A stretch of 64,000 nt of DNA from DATLLN01 sp963720885 (GTDB lineage Bacteria > Actinomycetota > Thermoleophilia > Gaiellales > JAICJC01): assembly GCA_963720885.1 (NCBI GenBank), contig CAVRGW010000005.1:372001-436000 (forward strand). Direction: 5' to 3'. Shown in pieces: positions 1-7,694 of this stretch; position 1 is the first letter of the stretch, and every line of letters starts with the position of its first letter. The translations under genes were made by a program, and so were the position numbers. The notes beneath the pieces were generated by a model that did no database searches, was not told the origin of the DNA, and worked only from the letters and a program-made list of their open reading frames with translations.

Positions 1-430
1 AGGCCACGTAGCGGAGCGTCGACTCGACGATGTGGTAGTGCGGAGTGTCGATCACCTGCTGGTCCTGCCAGCGCGACCACGGGTGGGTGCCGGCGGCACA
101 GAGGCGGAACCCCTGCGCTGCGGCCACCTCGACCAGGTCGATCCGCCGCCGGGCCATCGCATCGGCCGCCTCGGCGAAGGTCTCGCAGCGGCCGGTCTTG
201 ATCTCGATCTCGGAACGGATCAGCTCGCCGGCCGTCATGCCCACCAGACCCGGCACTTCCGCAGCCGCAGCGGCCAGCGGCTCGTAGCCGGACGTCATCT
301 CGAGCGTGGCCGGATCGAGGATCGCGAACTCCTCCTCGACCGCCATCGTCAGGTCGTCCGCCCGTTCGAACGCGAGGCGAGCCGCCTCGAGGGCCTCCAG
401 CGGATCGCTGATCAGCGGCGAGTCACCCAT
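1..430 (-). CDS. Carboxylate-amine ligase, glutamate-cysteine ligase type 2 family (partial, runs off the window)
   Basis: Only the first ~143 codons are present; the gene continues beyond base 1. The reverse strand reads MGDSPLISDP, then VEEEFAILDP near residue 30, which matches the (G)VEEEF..D signature of the GCS2/YbdK family. It continues in frame with a GTHPW motif and an HYHIVE stretch typical of the family's nucleotide/glutamate site. These cytosolic enzymes join an amino acid to the gamma-carboxyl of glutamate; in actinobacteria they take part in glutathione-like, ergothioneine or unknown thiol pathways, so the exact product cannot be fixed. The ATG at 430 is the first start in frame; TATCGT lies 10 nt upstream of it. 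Confidence 0.85.
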   Translation of the reverse strand, partial: MGDSPLISDPLEALEAARLAFERADDLTMAVEEEFAILDPATLEMTSGYEPLAAAAAEVPGLVGMTAGELIRSEIEIKTGRCETFAEAADAMARRRIDLVEVAAAQGFRLCAAGTHPWSRWQDQQVIDTPHYHIVESTLRYVA

Positions 431-490
431 CGGCGCGGGAACGATAACGGACCGTTCAAGCACGGGGCGTTTGCCGCCGATGCACCGGGC

Positions 491-649
491 ATGACCGGCG
501 GCGCGCGCCTCCACCTCTTCGTCCTCTGTCTGGCCGCCGCGTGCGGCTGGCTGCTGGGCCTGGTGCTGCTGCCGCTGGCCGTCTGGGCCGCGCTGGAGCT
601 GGCGTTCGCGCTGGCCGACGCCGTGCCCCGCCGGCAGCCCCACTTCTAG
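491..649 (+). CDS. Small two-helix membrane protein, unknown function
   Basis: A 52-residue product starting MTGGARLHLFVLC and ending with a basic, Pro-rich tail (PRRQPHF). Almost all of it is hydrophobic: one segment at residues 8-28 and a second at 30-44, consistent with a membrane hairpin. It is divergent from the upstream ligase and followed by the palindrome/hairpin region. No Shine-Dalgarno is visible. I do not recognise a family; it could be a fortuitous reading frame in GC-rich DNA, but the clean hydrophobic pattern and gene-sized slot favour a real gene. Confidence 0.4.
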   Translation: MTGGARLHLFVLCLAAACGWLLGLVLLPLAVWAALELAFALADAVPRRQPHF

Positions 650-661
650 CTCCCCGAGCCT

Positions 662-853
662 CGGGGTCTGACCCCGCTCTGACCCCGCACCCGTCACGCC
701 GCTCCGCGATCCGTGCCAACCCCGTCACGATCCGGCGCGCCGACCGCCGAGAACCGGCGATCCGGCGGATCTCGGCGGAATCCGCGCCGAACCGGAACGC
801 AATTGTGTGTCAAGCGGGGTCAGACCCCGCTCTGACCCGGGTCTGACCCCGAG
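662..853. repeat. Pair of REP-like palindromes (core GGGGTC-T/A-GACCCC) framing a hairpin
   Basis: A 15-nt palindrome CGGGGTCTGACCCCG lies at 662-676, followed by CTCTGACCCC. A second one, AGCGGGGTCAGACCCCGCT, lies at 813-831, followed by CTGACCCGGGTCTGACCCCG to 851. The outer ends are roughly inverted to one another, as in REPIN-type doublets. The same core recurs at 46160-46171 and 46197-46209. No transposase is nearby. Confidence 0.75.
733..789. terminator. Nested stem-loop between convergent genes, possible bidirectional terminator
   Basis: Outer stem CGGCGCG (733-739) pairs with CGCGCCG (783-789). After a 4x4 internal loop, inner stem CCGCCGAGA (744-752) pairs perfectly with TCTCGGCGG (770-778), loop 753-769. 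It sits between the end of the small + strand gene and the end of the - strand operon. There is no U-tract, so a terminator role is inference. Confidence 0.5.
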
Positions 854-857
854 CCTG

Positions 858-2273
858 CTACGCAGCCTTCCGGGCCAGCCCACGGCGTTTCATGACGCCC
901 CAGCGGGCCCTGCGCCCGGCGATCGCCTCGAGCAGCGCCCAGACCCGCCAGAGGGCGGTCAGCTGCCGGTAGCCGAGCTGCTCGACCAGGCTGTAGACGA
1001 CCAGCACGAACACCTGGGACACGCGCGGATAGCGGCGCAGCGACGCCTCCTCCAGCGCCAGCGCGGTGACCGACAGGAACAGGCCGAAGACGACCGAGAC
1101 GAGGGCGAAGACGGCCAGGTACTGCACGCTGAGCATGCCCATCCACCAGCCGGCGACGACCGCGGCCAGGCCGGTCAGCTCGATCACCGGGCCCAGCAGC
1201 TCGAACATCAGCGTCGCCGGCATCGCGGCCAGGCCGACGGCGCCGTAGCTCGGCCGGCCGATCATCCGACCATGCATGGTCAGGATCTCGAACAGGCCGC
1301 GCGCCCAGCGGACGCGCTGGCGGCGCAGCACTTTGAGCGTCTCCGGGGCTTCCGTCCAGCACACCGGGTCTGGCACGAAGCACACCTTGTAGCTCTCGCC
1401 CCGCTCGCGGAAATGCCGGTGAATGCGGACGACCAGCTCACCGTCCTCGCCGACCGTCTCGCGGCGGTAGCCGCCGAGCTCGCGCAGCACGTCGCGGCGG
1501 AAGATGCCGAACGCCCCGCTGACGATCAGCAGGGCATTGACGCGGCTCCACCCGGAGCGCGCGGTCAGGAACGCGCGCAGGTACTCGACCACCTGGATCG
1601 CCGCCAGCCGGGACTTGGGCAGCGCCACCTGCTCGACGTGGCCCGACTCGATCCGGCAGCCGTTGGCGATCCGCACGATGCCGCCCGTCGCCACCACCTC
1701 GTCGGGCTCCTCGAGAAACGGCCGGCACGCCAGCAGCAGCGCGTCCTGGTCGAGGATGGCGTCGGCGTCGATCGCGCAGATCAGCTCGCGGTCGGCCAGG
1801 TTGATGCCGCAGTTGAGCGCGTCAGCCTTGCCGCCGTTGGCCTTCTCGACCACGGTCAGCCGGGCGTCGGTGCGTGAGCGGAACACCTTGCGCACGGGCA
1901 TCGTCGGAATCGACGGCACGTAGACGCGCGGGAAGATCTCGAGATCGAACGCCGATCGCAGCACCTCGACGGTGGCGTCGGTGGAGCCGTCCGAGACGAC
2001 GATCACGTCGAACTTCTGGTACCGCAGCGCGAGCAATGAGCGGACGCTCTCGACGATGCACTCCTGCTCGTTGTGCGCCGGGACGACGATCGTCACGCCG
2101 GGCGCCAGCGGGGAGCGCATCAAGTCGTCCATCCCCTCCATCCGGCCGCGTCGCACCCGCGAGAGCATCGCCCGCGAGGCGTGGTAGGTGAGCGCCAGGT
2201 ACATCGCGTTCATCGCGATGAAGTACAGGAGGATCACCGCGTTGTAACCCTCGACCAGCGCCGCCGCGTTCAC
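858..2273 (-). CDS. Membrane family 2 glycosyltransferase (PgaC/cellulose-synthase-like)
   Basis: 471 residues. An N-terminal membrane helix (residues ~6-30) precedes a GT2 catalytic domain. That domain has VVPAHNEQ, VSDGSTDAT, KANGGKADALN, a DADAI nucleotide/metal motif, a GAFGIFRR acceptor region, GEDGELVVR, and the QRVRWARG (QxxRW) motif diagnostic of processive beta-glycan synthases. Three or four C-terminal helices follow. It would polymerise a sugar from UDP-sugar on the inner membrane face and export it as an extracellular polysaccharide. The GTG start at 2273 overlaps the preceding stop as GTGA, so it is the last gene of a kinase-receiver-HEAT-transferase operon. The sugar is unknown. 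Confidence 0.88.
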   Translation of the reverse strand: MNAAALVEGYNAVILLYFIAMNAMYLALTYHASRAMLSRVRRGRMEGMDDLMRSPLAPGVTIVVPAHNEQECIVESVRSLLALRYQKFDVIVVSDGSTDATVEVLRSAFDLEIFPRVYVPSIPTMPVRKVFRSRTDARLTVVEKANGGKADALNCGINLADRELICAIDADAILDQDALLLACRPFLEEPDEVVATGGIVRIANGCRIESGHVEQVALPKSRLAAIQVVEYLRAFLTARSGWSRVNALLIVSGAFGIFRRDVLRELGGYRRETVGEDGELVVRIHRHFRERGESYKVCFVPDPVCWTEAPETLKVLRRQRVRWARGLFEILTMHGRMIGRPSYGAVGLAAMPATLMFELLGPVIELTGLAAVVAGWWMGMLSVQYLAVFALVSVVFGLFLSVTALALEEASLRRYPRVSQVFVLVVYSLVEQLGYRQLTALWRVWALLEAIAGRRARWGVMKRRGLARKAA

Positions 2274-3292
2274 GACCACCCCCGCGCCAGCTCGACCCGC
2301 GCCTCGGTCAGGAAGCCGCCCCTGCGCGTCGCGGCCAGGCCCATGGCCGCCGCCGCCCGCGCCGCCGAGCGCGCAACCTCGGGCGCTGGGTCGTCGATCA
2401 GCCGCTCCAGCACCGCGCCGAGGTCGGCGGCGCCGAGCTCCCTGGCCGCGTCGCAGGCGGCGCCCCGCACGCCGTCGTCGGCGTCCGTCATGGCGGCGGC
2501 CAGCACGACCGCCGAGCCGCCGTCGCCGACCGCGCCAACTGCGCGACAGGCGAGCGCGCGCACCATCGGCTCCGGATCCGTGACGGCTGCGTCGTGCAGC
2601 GCATGCATGGCATCCGCGTCCCCCGCGACGCCGTTCAGGCCGAGCACGCGGCAGGCAACCGCCCGCACGTCGGGGTCGGGATGAATCGTCGCCCCGGCCA
2701 GCCACGGCACGGCCGGAGTGCCGATGTCGAGCAGGGCCTGAGCCGCCACTGCGGTCGGCACCCCACCCTCCTGGCACGACGAGATCAGCGCCGGACAAGC
2801 ATCGTCCGCGCCCACTCGGCCGAGCGCCCGCGCTGCCACCAATCGCACCTGCTCGCTCCGGTCGTCCAGCAGCGCGTCCTCGAGCGGCCGGGCGCCGGTC
2901 TCGGCGCCGTAGTCGCCAAGCGTCTTCGCAGCGAGGCCGCGGCGCCACTCGAACGCCGAGCCGAGATCGCTCGCCGCCGCCGAGACGTAGCCGCGCTTCG
3001 CGGCGAACGACGCCGTCCGCTCGCGTGCATCGCCGCGGACGACATCCGTATACCTGGTCATCAGCTCGCCGACCGCCTCGCGCTCGTCGGACCTGCGGAC
3101 GCCGCCCAGCTCCGCCGGCACTTCGCCGTCGCCCGCGACCAGCTCCAGCACCGCCTCGCTGTAGCGGTCGAGCAGCGCAGCACGCCGCCGCTCCGCCGTC
3201 GACATGGCGATCCGGCGGGCGACCAGGACGAGCGCAGTCAGGGCGATCGCCAGCACCTGGAGCAGCGCGAGCGCTGCGACAAGAGCGATCAC
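2270..3292 (-). CDS. Membrane-anchored HEAT-repeat protein
   Basis: 340 residues: one N-terminal membrane helix (residues ~2-28), a short basic region, then from about residue 110 to the end at least five HEAT/PBS-lyase-like repeats. The repeats carry phrases such as VRLVAARALGRVG, VRAVACRVLGLNG, VRALACRAVGAVG and VRGAACDAARELG. Such alpha-solenoids are protein-binding scaffolds; none of the bilin-lyase context is present. The GTG start at 3292 overlaps the receiver's stop (GTGA) and its own stop overlaps the glycosyltransferase start. I infer it transmits the two-component signal to the synthase, perhaps as a periplasmic or cytosolic adaptor. Confidence 0.8.
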   Translation of the reverse strand: MIALVAALALLQVLAIALTALVLVARRIAMSTAERRRAALLDRYSEAVLELVAGDGEVPAELGGVRRSDEREAVGELMTRYTDVVRGDARERTASFAAKRGYVSAAASDLGSAFEWRRGLAAKTLGDYGAETGARPLEDALLDDRSEQVRLVAARALGRVGADDACPALISSCQEGGVPTAVAAQALLDIGTPAVPWLAGATIHPDPDVRAVACRVLGLNGVAGDADAMHALHDAAVTDPEPMVRALACRAVGAVGDGGSAVVLAAAMTDADDGVRGAACDAARELGAADLGAVLERLIDDPAPEVARSAARAAAAMGLAATRRGGFLTEARVELARGWS

Positions 3293-3678
3293 CGCTTGCC
3301 CAGGTGGGCACCGATGCGGACGCGCAGCTCCTGCGGGCTGAAGGGCTTGGTGATGTAGTCGTCGGCGCCCAGCGAGAAGCCGACGTCGACGTCGCGGTCC
3401 TGCGCGCGGGCCGTCAGCATGATCACCTTCATGCCGGCGAACCCGTCGTCCGAGCGCAGCTCGCGGAGCACGTCGAAGCCGCTGCGCTTGGGCATCATCA
3501 CGTCGAGCACGCACAGGTCGGGCCGCTCCTCGCGGGCCACCTTGAGCGCCGACTCGCCGTCGGTCGCGGTCAGCACCTCGTACCCTTCGCGTTCCAGCCG
3601 GAACTTGACCAGCCGCAGCAGGTGCGGCTCGTCGTCGGCGACCAGCACGCGGGCGGTCGGGGTTTCAAACTCGGACAT
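3289..3678 (-). CDS. Single-domain response regulator (receiver only)
   Basis: 129 residues, nearly all one CheY-like receiver: acidic pair DDE at 15-17, phospho-acceptor D59 in CVLDVMMP, T89 in MLTA, K111 in KPFSPQEL. No output domain, so it should act by binding a partner protein rather than DNA. It begins inside the last 14 nt of the upstream kinase gene and overlaps the HEAT gene by 4 nt, so all are co-translated. The natural partner is the HEAT protein or the glycosyltransferase (inference). Confidence 0.92.
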   Translation of the reverse strand: MSEFETPTARVLVADDEPHLLRLVKFRLEREGYEVLTATDGESALKVAREERPDLCVLDVMMPKRSGFDVLRELRSDDGFAGMKVIMLTARAQDRDVDVGFSLGADDYITKPFSPQELRVRIGAHLGKR

Positions 3679-5221
3679 GGGAGATCTCCTTCGGGGGGAT
3701 GGTGGGCGTGCGGGGGACGGGATCGGTGGGAAGCAGCACGGTGATCGCGGTGCCCTCGTCGAGCGCGCTCTCGACCGTCAGGGTGCCGCCGTGGGCGTCG
3801 ACGATGCCCTTCGAGATGGCCAGGCCGAGGCCCGTGCCGGGGATCGAGTTGTCGGCCGCGTTGCGGGCGCGGAAGAAGCGCTCGAACAGGCGCGCCTGGT
3901 CGTCCTCGCCGATGCCGATGCCGGTGTCCGACACCGACAGCGCGACGCCGTTCCGGGAACGGCCGACGGCGACGCCCACGCGGCCTCCGGCGCCGGTGAA
4001 CTTGATCGCATTGGCGAGCAGGTTGGTGACCACCTGCGCGATCCGGTCGGCGTCGACCTGGGCCTCGACGGGATCCGCGGGCAGCACCAGCGAGAGCTTG
4101 AGGTCGCTGGCCTCGGCGACCTGCAGCTGGTCTCGCACACACCGCTCGACGACGCCGCGCAGGTCGGTCAGCTCGCGGCGCAGCACCATCTTGCCGCTCT
4201 CGACGCCGGACAGGGTGAGCAGGTCGTTGATCAGCGTCAGCAGCCGGCGGGCGTTCTCCTGGACGATGCCCATGAACTCCCGCTGCTCATCCGTGAACGC
4301 GCCGACGTCGCCGTCCAGCATCACGTCGACGTACCCGATGATCGACGCCAGCGGCGTCCGCAGCTCGTGGGAGACGCTGGACACGAAGTCGGTCTTCAGC
4401 TGATCCGAGATCCGCAGGGCCTCGACCTGCATCCGCAGGGTGCGGTTCAGGCCCTCCAGCCGGGACAGCAGGTCGGCCCGCTCGATGGCCACCGCCGCCT
4501 CGGCGGCGAACAGCCCGACCACGGCCGCGGCCCGCTCGGAGAGCCGCTCGAGCGGCCGGTCCCAGACGACGATCAGCACGCCCACCGGCTCCGTATCGCG
4601 GATCACCGGCTGCCACAGCGCGGAGACGGCGTCCAGCGACGCCGCGAGCCGCGACGACACGGCCAGATGTCCCTCCAGGTCGGCGACGAAGTACGGCTCG
4701 GCGGAGCGGAACGCGTCGACGGTGACCGAAGCGTCGTCGTCCAGCGAGACGCGCATCGGCGCCGCGTCGGCACCGGCCACGGCGGAGGCGACCAGCGACC
4801 CGGCGCCGTCCGGCTCCATGAGCACGGCCAGCATCCCGCCGCACACCTCGAGCACGCCGGTGCACATGGCCTCGCGCGCTGCGTGGGCGTCGGCCGAGCC
4901 GGGCAACCGGCGGGCGATCTCCACCACCGTCTGCAGATCCTCCGCGTGCGACCGGGCCGCCTCGACGGTCTCGGCGCGCTGGCGGCGCAGGGCGCGGAGC
5001 AGCCGCTCCACGGTGACCAGCGTGGTGAAGCAGGCGCCGATCGCCAGCACGGACACGGCGATCAGCAGGCCCTGGCGGTCGAGCGACGTCGACGGCCCGG
5101 CGAACAGCGCAGCCAGCATCACGACGATGCAGCCGGCGGCGGCGAACACGGACAGGCGATAGAGCGCCTCGTCGCGGGGGATGACGCGGCCTCGGGGGGT
5201 CACCCGGGGCTCATCGGCCAT
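3665..5221 (-). CDS. Sensor histidine kinase with two membrane helices and GAF domain
   Basis: 518 residues. Two membrane helices (about 22-42 and 51-72) are followed by a GAF-type sensory domain (about 85-250), a HisKA domain with H285 in SHELRTPLASI, and an ATPase with N405 in NLLANAIKF, DTGIGIG (432-438) and GTGLGLAIS (462-470). It phosphorylates the receiver encoded directly downstream. There is almost no extracytoplasmic loop, so the signal is probably cytosolic or membrane-derived and read by the GAF domain. It heads the overlapping operon leading to a polysaccharide synthase. The start chosen, MADEPRV, lies 74 nt after rex. Confidence 0.93.
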   Translation of the reverse strand: MADEPRVTPRGRVIPRDEALYRLSVFAAAGCIVVMLAALFAGPSTSLDRQGLLIAVSVLAIGACFTTLVTVERLLRALRRQRAETVEAARSHAEDLQTVVEIARRLPGSADAHAAREAMCTGVLEVCGGMLAVLMEPDGAGSLVASAVAGADAAPMRVSLDDDASVTVDAFRSAEPYFVADLEGHLAVSSRLAASLDAVSALWQPVIRDTEPVGVLIVVWDRPLERLSERAAAVVGLFAAEAAVAIERADLLSRLEGLNRTLRMQVEALRISDQLKTDFVSSVSHELRTPLASIIGYVDVMLDGDVGAFTDEQREFMGIVQENARRLLTLINDLLTLSGVESGKMVLRRELTDLRGVVERCVRDQLQVAEASDLKLSLVLPADPVEAQVDADRIAQVVTNLLANAIKFTGAGGRVGVAVGRSRNGVALSVSDTGIGIGEDDQARLFERFFRARNAADNSIPGTGLGLAISKGIVDAHGGTLTVESALDEGTAITVLLPTDPVPRTPTIPPKEISHVRV

Positions 5222-5295
5222 TGCGGCCGTGTCCTTAAGCCTTCAGAGTCCTGGTCGTACCGTTTGCAACTCGGGCCGATGCGGCCCGCACGGCG

Positions 5296-5952
5296 CTACG
5301 ACAGGTAGAAGTAGAGCGCGTAGAGCAGCTGCTCGGCGGGGTTGCTGCGATGCACCGTTACGTCGGGCGGCGTATCGATCAGCGCATCCGAGTAGCTGAA
5401 CACGATCTTGACGCCGCCGTCGACCAGCGCATTCGCGGCGCTCTGAGCCGCTCCGGGGGGCACGGCGAGCACGCCGACGATGATGTTCTTCTCGCGGATC
5501 GCTTCGGTCAGGTCGTCCATCGACTGCACGGCCAGCTCGCCCACGGCGCTGCCGCGCTTGGACGGGTCGGCGTCGAACACGCCGGCGATGTGGAAGCCAT
5601 GGTCGCCGAAGATGTTGGACGAGGCGATCGCCTGGCCCAGCTGGCCGGCACCCACCAGCGCGATGTTGTGCTGCCCGGAGGTGCGCAGGATCTTGCGGAT
5701 CTCCGAGATCAGGAAGTCGATGTTGTACCCCACCCCACGCTTGCCGAACTTGCCGAAGCCCGACAGGTCGCGACGGATCTGGGTGGCGTTCACGTGGGTG
5801 TACTCGCCGATCTCCTGGGAGGAGATCGAGTCACGGCCCTGCTTCTTCGCTTGCGTAAGCACCTGCAGATAGCGCGAGAGGCGGGCTGCGACGCCGACGG
5901 TCAGGCGCTCAGGAGCCAACGATTCCCCCTTGGTGGCGGTAGCTTGTGACAC
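5296..5952 (-). CDS. rex: Redox-sensing transcriptional repressor Rex
   Basis: 218 residues. N-terminal winged helix (about 15-85) with the Rex signature VNATQIRRDLSGFGKFGKRG; then an NAD(H)-binding Rossmann domain starting NIALVGAGQLGQA and a C-terminal swapped helix ending AEQLLYALYFYLS. Rex senses the NADH/NAD+ ratio and represses respiratory and fermentation genes when NAD+ is high. It is the last gene after glutaredoxin and the t6A genes, 61 nt downstream of the glutaredoxin stop. The GTG start at 5952 has TACACT 10 nt upstream, so it may have its own leaderless transcript. A convincing full Rex operator is not visible. Confidence 0.95.
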   Translation of the reverse strand: MSQATATKGESLAPERLTVGVAARLSRYLQVLTQAKKQGRDSISSQEIGEYTHVNATQIRRDLSGFGKFGKRGVGYNIDFLISEIRKILRTSGQHNIALVGAGQLGQAIASSNIFGDHGFHIAGVFDADPSKRGSAVGELAVQSMDDLTEAIREKNIIVGVLAVPPGAAQSAANALVDGGVKIVFSYSDALIDTPPDVTVHRSNPAEQLLYALYFYLS

Positions 5953-5962
5953 AGTGCCGATC

Positions 5963-5968
5963 AGTGTA
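5963..5968 (-). promoter_or_regulatory. -10 element of rex (TACACT)
   Basis: TACACT on the minus strand ends 10 nt before the GTG start of rex; no Shine-Dalgarno lies between, so transcription probably begins at or next to the start codon. Confidence 0.5.
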
Positions 5969-6013
5969 GCGACGGCTTGGGAAGCAGGCTCCGCTTGCCG
6001 TTGGTGACCGATT

Positions 6014-6274
6014 TCAGGCGGTGGATTGTGACTCTGCGGCGATCACCCGCCTGCGGAGCTCCGCCGGGTCGACCTGATACTTGAACGCCCGCCGCCCGGC
6101 GATCGTGACAAGCGGGATCTCGTGCCGGTGCCGGCGCTCGAGTTCGTCGTCGCCGCTGATGTCGACGGTGCGCAGCAGGTAGCCGAGCACCGCCGCCTGC
6201 GACTCGAGCACCCGCTTGGCATCGATGCACAGCCCGCAGTCGGGCGCGCTGTAGAGGACAACCTCGACGCTCAT
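6014..6274 (-). CDS. Glutaredoxin-like family protein
   Basis: 86 residues, single thioredoxin fold. The redox motif is APDCGLCIDAK (CxxC near residues 12-15), followed by the cis-Pro region EIPLVTIAGRRAF. Length and pattern fit the actinobacterial glutaredoxin family (DUF836-like) that reduces disulfides in small proteins. The start ATG at 6274 overlaps the tsaD stop as ATGA, so it is translated with the t6A operon and lies just before rex, which gives a redox flavour to the operon's end. Substrate unknown. Confidence 0.85.
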   Translation of the reverse strand: MSVEVVLYSAPDCGLCIDAKRVLESQAAVLGYLLRTVDISGDDELERRHRHEIPLVTIAGRRAFKYQVDPAELRRRVIAAESQSTA

Positions 6275-7263
6275 GCCGCACGCGACGCGTACGCATCGCG
6301 GTCGAGGTAGTCCGGGAACGCGATCGGCTGCGTGAACCTGGCGGCCGACGCGATCATCGCCGCGTTGTCGGAGCACAGCTCGGGCGGCGCCAGCGCCAGC
6401 CGCACGCCCTCGTCCGCGCACGCCCGCTCGAACGCCGAGCGCAGCGCGCCGTTGCGGGCGACCCCGCCGACGACGGCCAGGGTGTCCCGGCCGGTGGCGC
6501 GCACGGCCTCCATCGTCCGGCCGACCAGCGACCGGATGATCGCCCGCTGGTAGGACGCGGCCAGGTCGGCGCCGCCGTGCCCCTCGCGGACGGCGTAGAG
6601 GAGCGCCGTCTTCAGGCCGCTGAACGAGAAGTCGTGGCCCGGCGAGCCGAGCATGGCGACCGGCAGCCGGTGCCTCTCCGGGTCGCCCCGCGCCGCCAAC
6701 CGCTCCAGCTCCGCGCCGCCCGGGTAGCCGAGGCCGAGCAGGCGGGCGCCCTTGTCGAACGCCTCGCCGGCGGCGTCGTCCAGCGTCGTGCCGATCACCC
6801 GGTAGCCGGCGCGGTCGTCGACCTCCGCCAGCAGCGTGTGGCCGCCCGAAGCCAGCAGCGCCAGGAACGGCGGCTCGAGCGGCTGCGGCTGCAGGTAGAG
6901 CGCCGCGATGTGGCCGTGCAGGTGGTCGACGGGGACGAGCGGCAGCCTGCGCGCGAAGGCGATCGCCTTGGCGCTGGCCAGTCCGACCAACAGTGCGCCG
7001 ATCAGGCCCGGCCCCTCGGTCACCGCCACCGCGTCGAGGTCGTCAAGGCCGGCGCCGGCGTCAGCCAGCGCCCGCTCGACGACGGGCACGACGAGCTCCA
7101 GGTGACGACGCGACGCAACCTCGGGAACGACGCCCCCGTACGGTGCATGCAGCTCCGCCTGCGATGCAACCACGTTCGCCAGGATCGAGCCCTCCGCGTC
7201 GACGACCGCCGCGGCAGTCTCGTCGCAGGAGGTCTCGAGGGCGAGGATCATCCGTCGCGCCAC
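6271..7263 (-). CDS. tsaD: tRNA N6-adenosine threonylcarbamoyltransferase
   Basis: 330 residues, ASKHA ATPase fold. Opening MILALETSCDETAAAVVD is the family signature. The metal-binding histidines are in VDHLHGHIAALY, and LALLASGGHTLL and VGGVARNGALR are conserved nucleotide loops. With TsaB and TsaE it transfers the threonylcarbamoyl group from TC-AMP to A37 of ANN-decoding tRNAs (t6A). It overlaps the rimI end by 16 nt and the glutaredoxin start by 4 nt. TsaC (TsaC2/YwlC), which makes TC-AMP, is not in this window. Confidence 0.97.
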   Translation of the reverse strand: MARRMILALETSCDETAAAVVDAEGSILANVVASQAELHAPYGGVVPEVASRRHLELVVPVVERALADAGAGLDDLDAVAVTEGPGLIGALLVGLASAKAIAFARRLPLVPVDHLHGHIAALYLQPQPLEPPFLALLASGGHTLLAEVDDRAGYRVIGTTLDDAAGEAFDKGARLLGLGYPGGAELERLAARGDPERHRLPVAMLGSPGHDFSFSGLKTALLYAVREGHGGADLAASYQRAIIRSLVGRTMEAVRATGRDTLAVVGGVARNGALRSAFERACADEGVRLALAPPELCSDNAAMIASAARFTQPIAFPDYLDRDAYASRAA

Positions 7264-7694
7264 ATGATCAGGGCGTCCTCGCGGTTGTCCGTGTAGTAGC
7301 CGCGCCTGATTCCGGTCTCGACGAAGCCGAGGCTGGTGTAGAGGTGGATCGCGCTGTCGTTGGTGACGCGCACCTCCAGTGTGTAGCCGCGCTCGGCGTC
7401 GTCCTCGGTGCGCTCGAACAGCTCCTCGAGCAGGGTGCGTGCGACGCCCCGCCCGCGATGGGCCGAGTCCACCGCGATGTTCATCACGTGCCAGGCGTCG
7501 ACGTAGCGGGCGACGATCACGTAGCCCAGCATGTCCTCACCCTGGAAGGCGCCGAGGCAGATGCCGTTCGGCTTGGCCAGCTCGCCGGCGAACATCGACC
7601 GCGACCACGGGGTCGGGTAGGCTCGCCGCTCGATCCGCTCGATCGAGTCGAGGTCGGAGCTGCGCAGCGCACGGATCTCGACGGCGGTCATCAT
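7248..7694 (-). CDS. rimI: Ribosomal-protein-alanine N-acetyltransferase
   Basis: 148 residues, GNAT fold. The start region has RALRSSDLDSIERIERRAY PTPWS, a RimI hallmark. The acetyl-CoA loop is RGRGVART, and the C-terminal motif reads EVRVTNDSAIHLYTSLGF. RimI acetylates the N-terminal alanine of ribosomal protein S18 in E. coli; in actinobacteria the target range is broader. It lies between tsaB and tsaD, the standard place, with overlapping stop/start (ATGATGA) to tsaB. Confidence 0.92.
   Translation of the reverse strand: MMTAVEIRALRSSDLDSIERIERRAYPTPWSRSMFAGELAKPNGICLGAFQGEDMLGYVIVARYVDAWHVMNIAVDSAHRGRGVARTLLEELFERTEDDAERGYTLEVRVTNDSAIHLYTSLGFVETGIRRGYYTDNREDALIMWRDG

Noticed and set aside
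858..3311. A long minus-strand frame covering both the HEAT gene and the glycosyltransferase
   Set aside because: Its first half is Arg/Ala/Gly-rich nonsense out of frame with the HEAT protein; the true transferase starts at GTG 2273.
5940..5970. Possible Rex operator at the rex start (TCACAA half)
   Set aside because: Only one half of the TTGTGAA-N4-TTCACAA palindrome is present, and the spacing does not fit.
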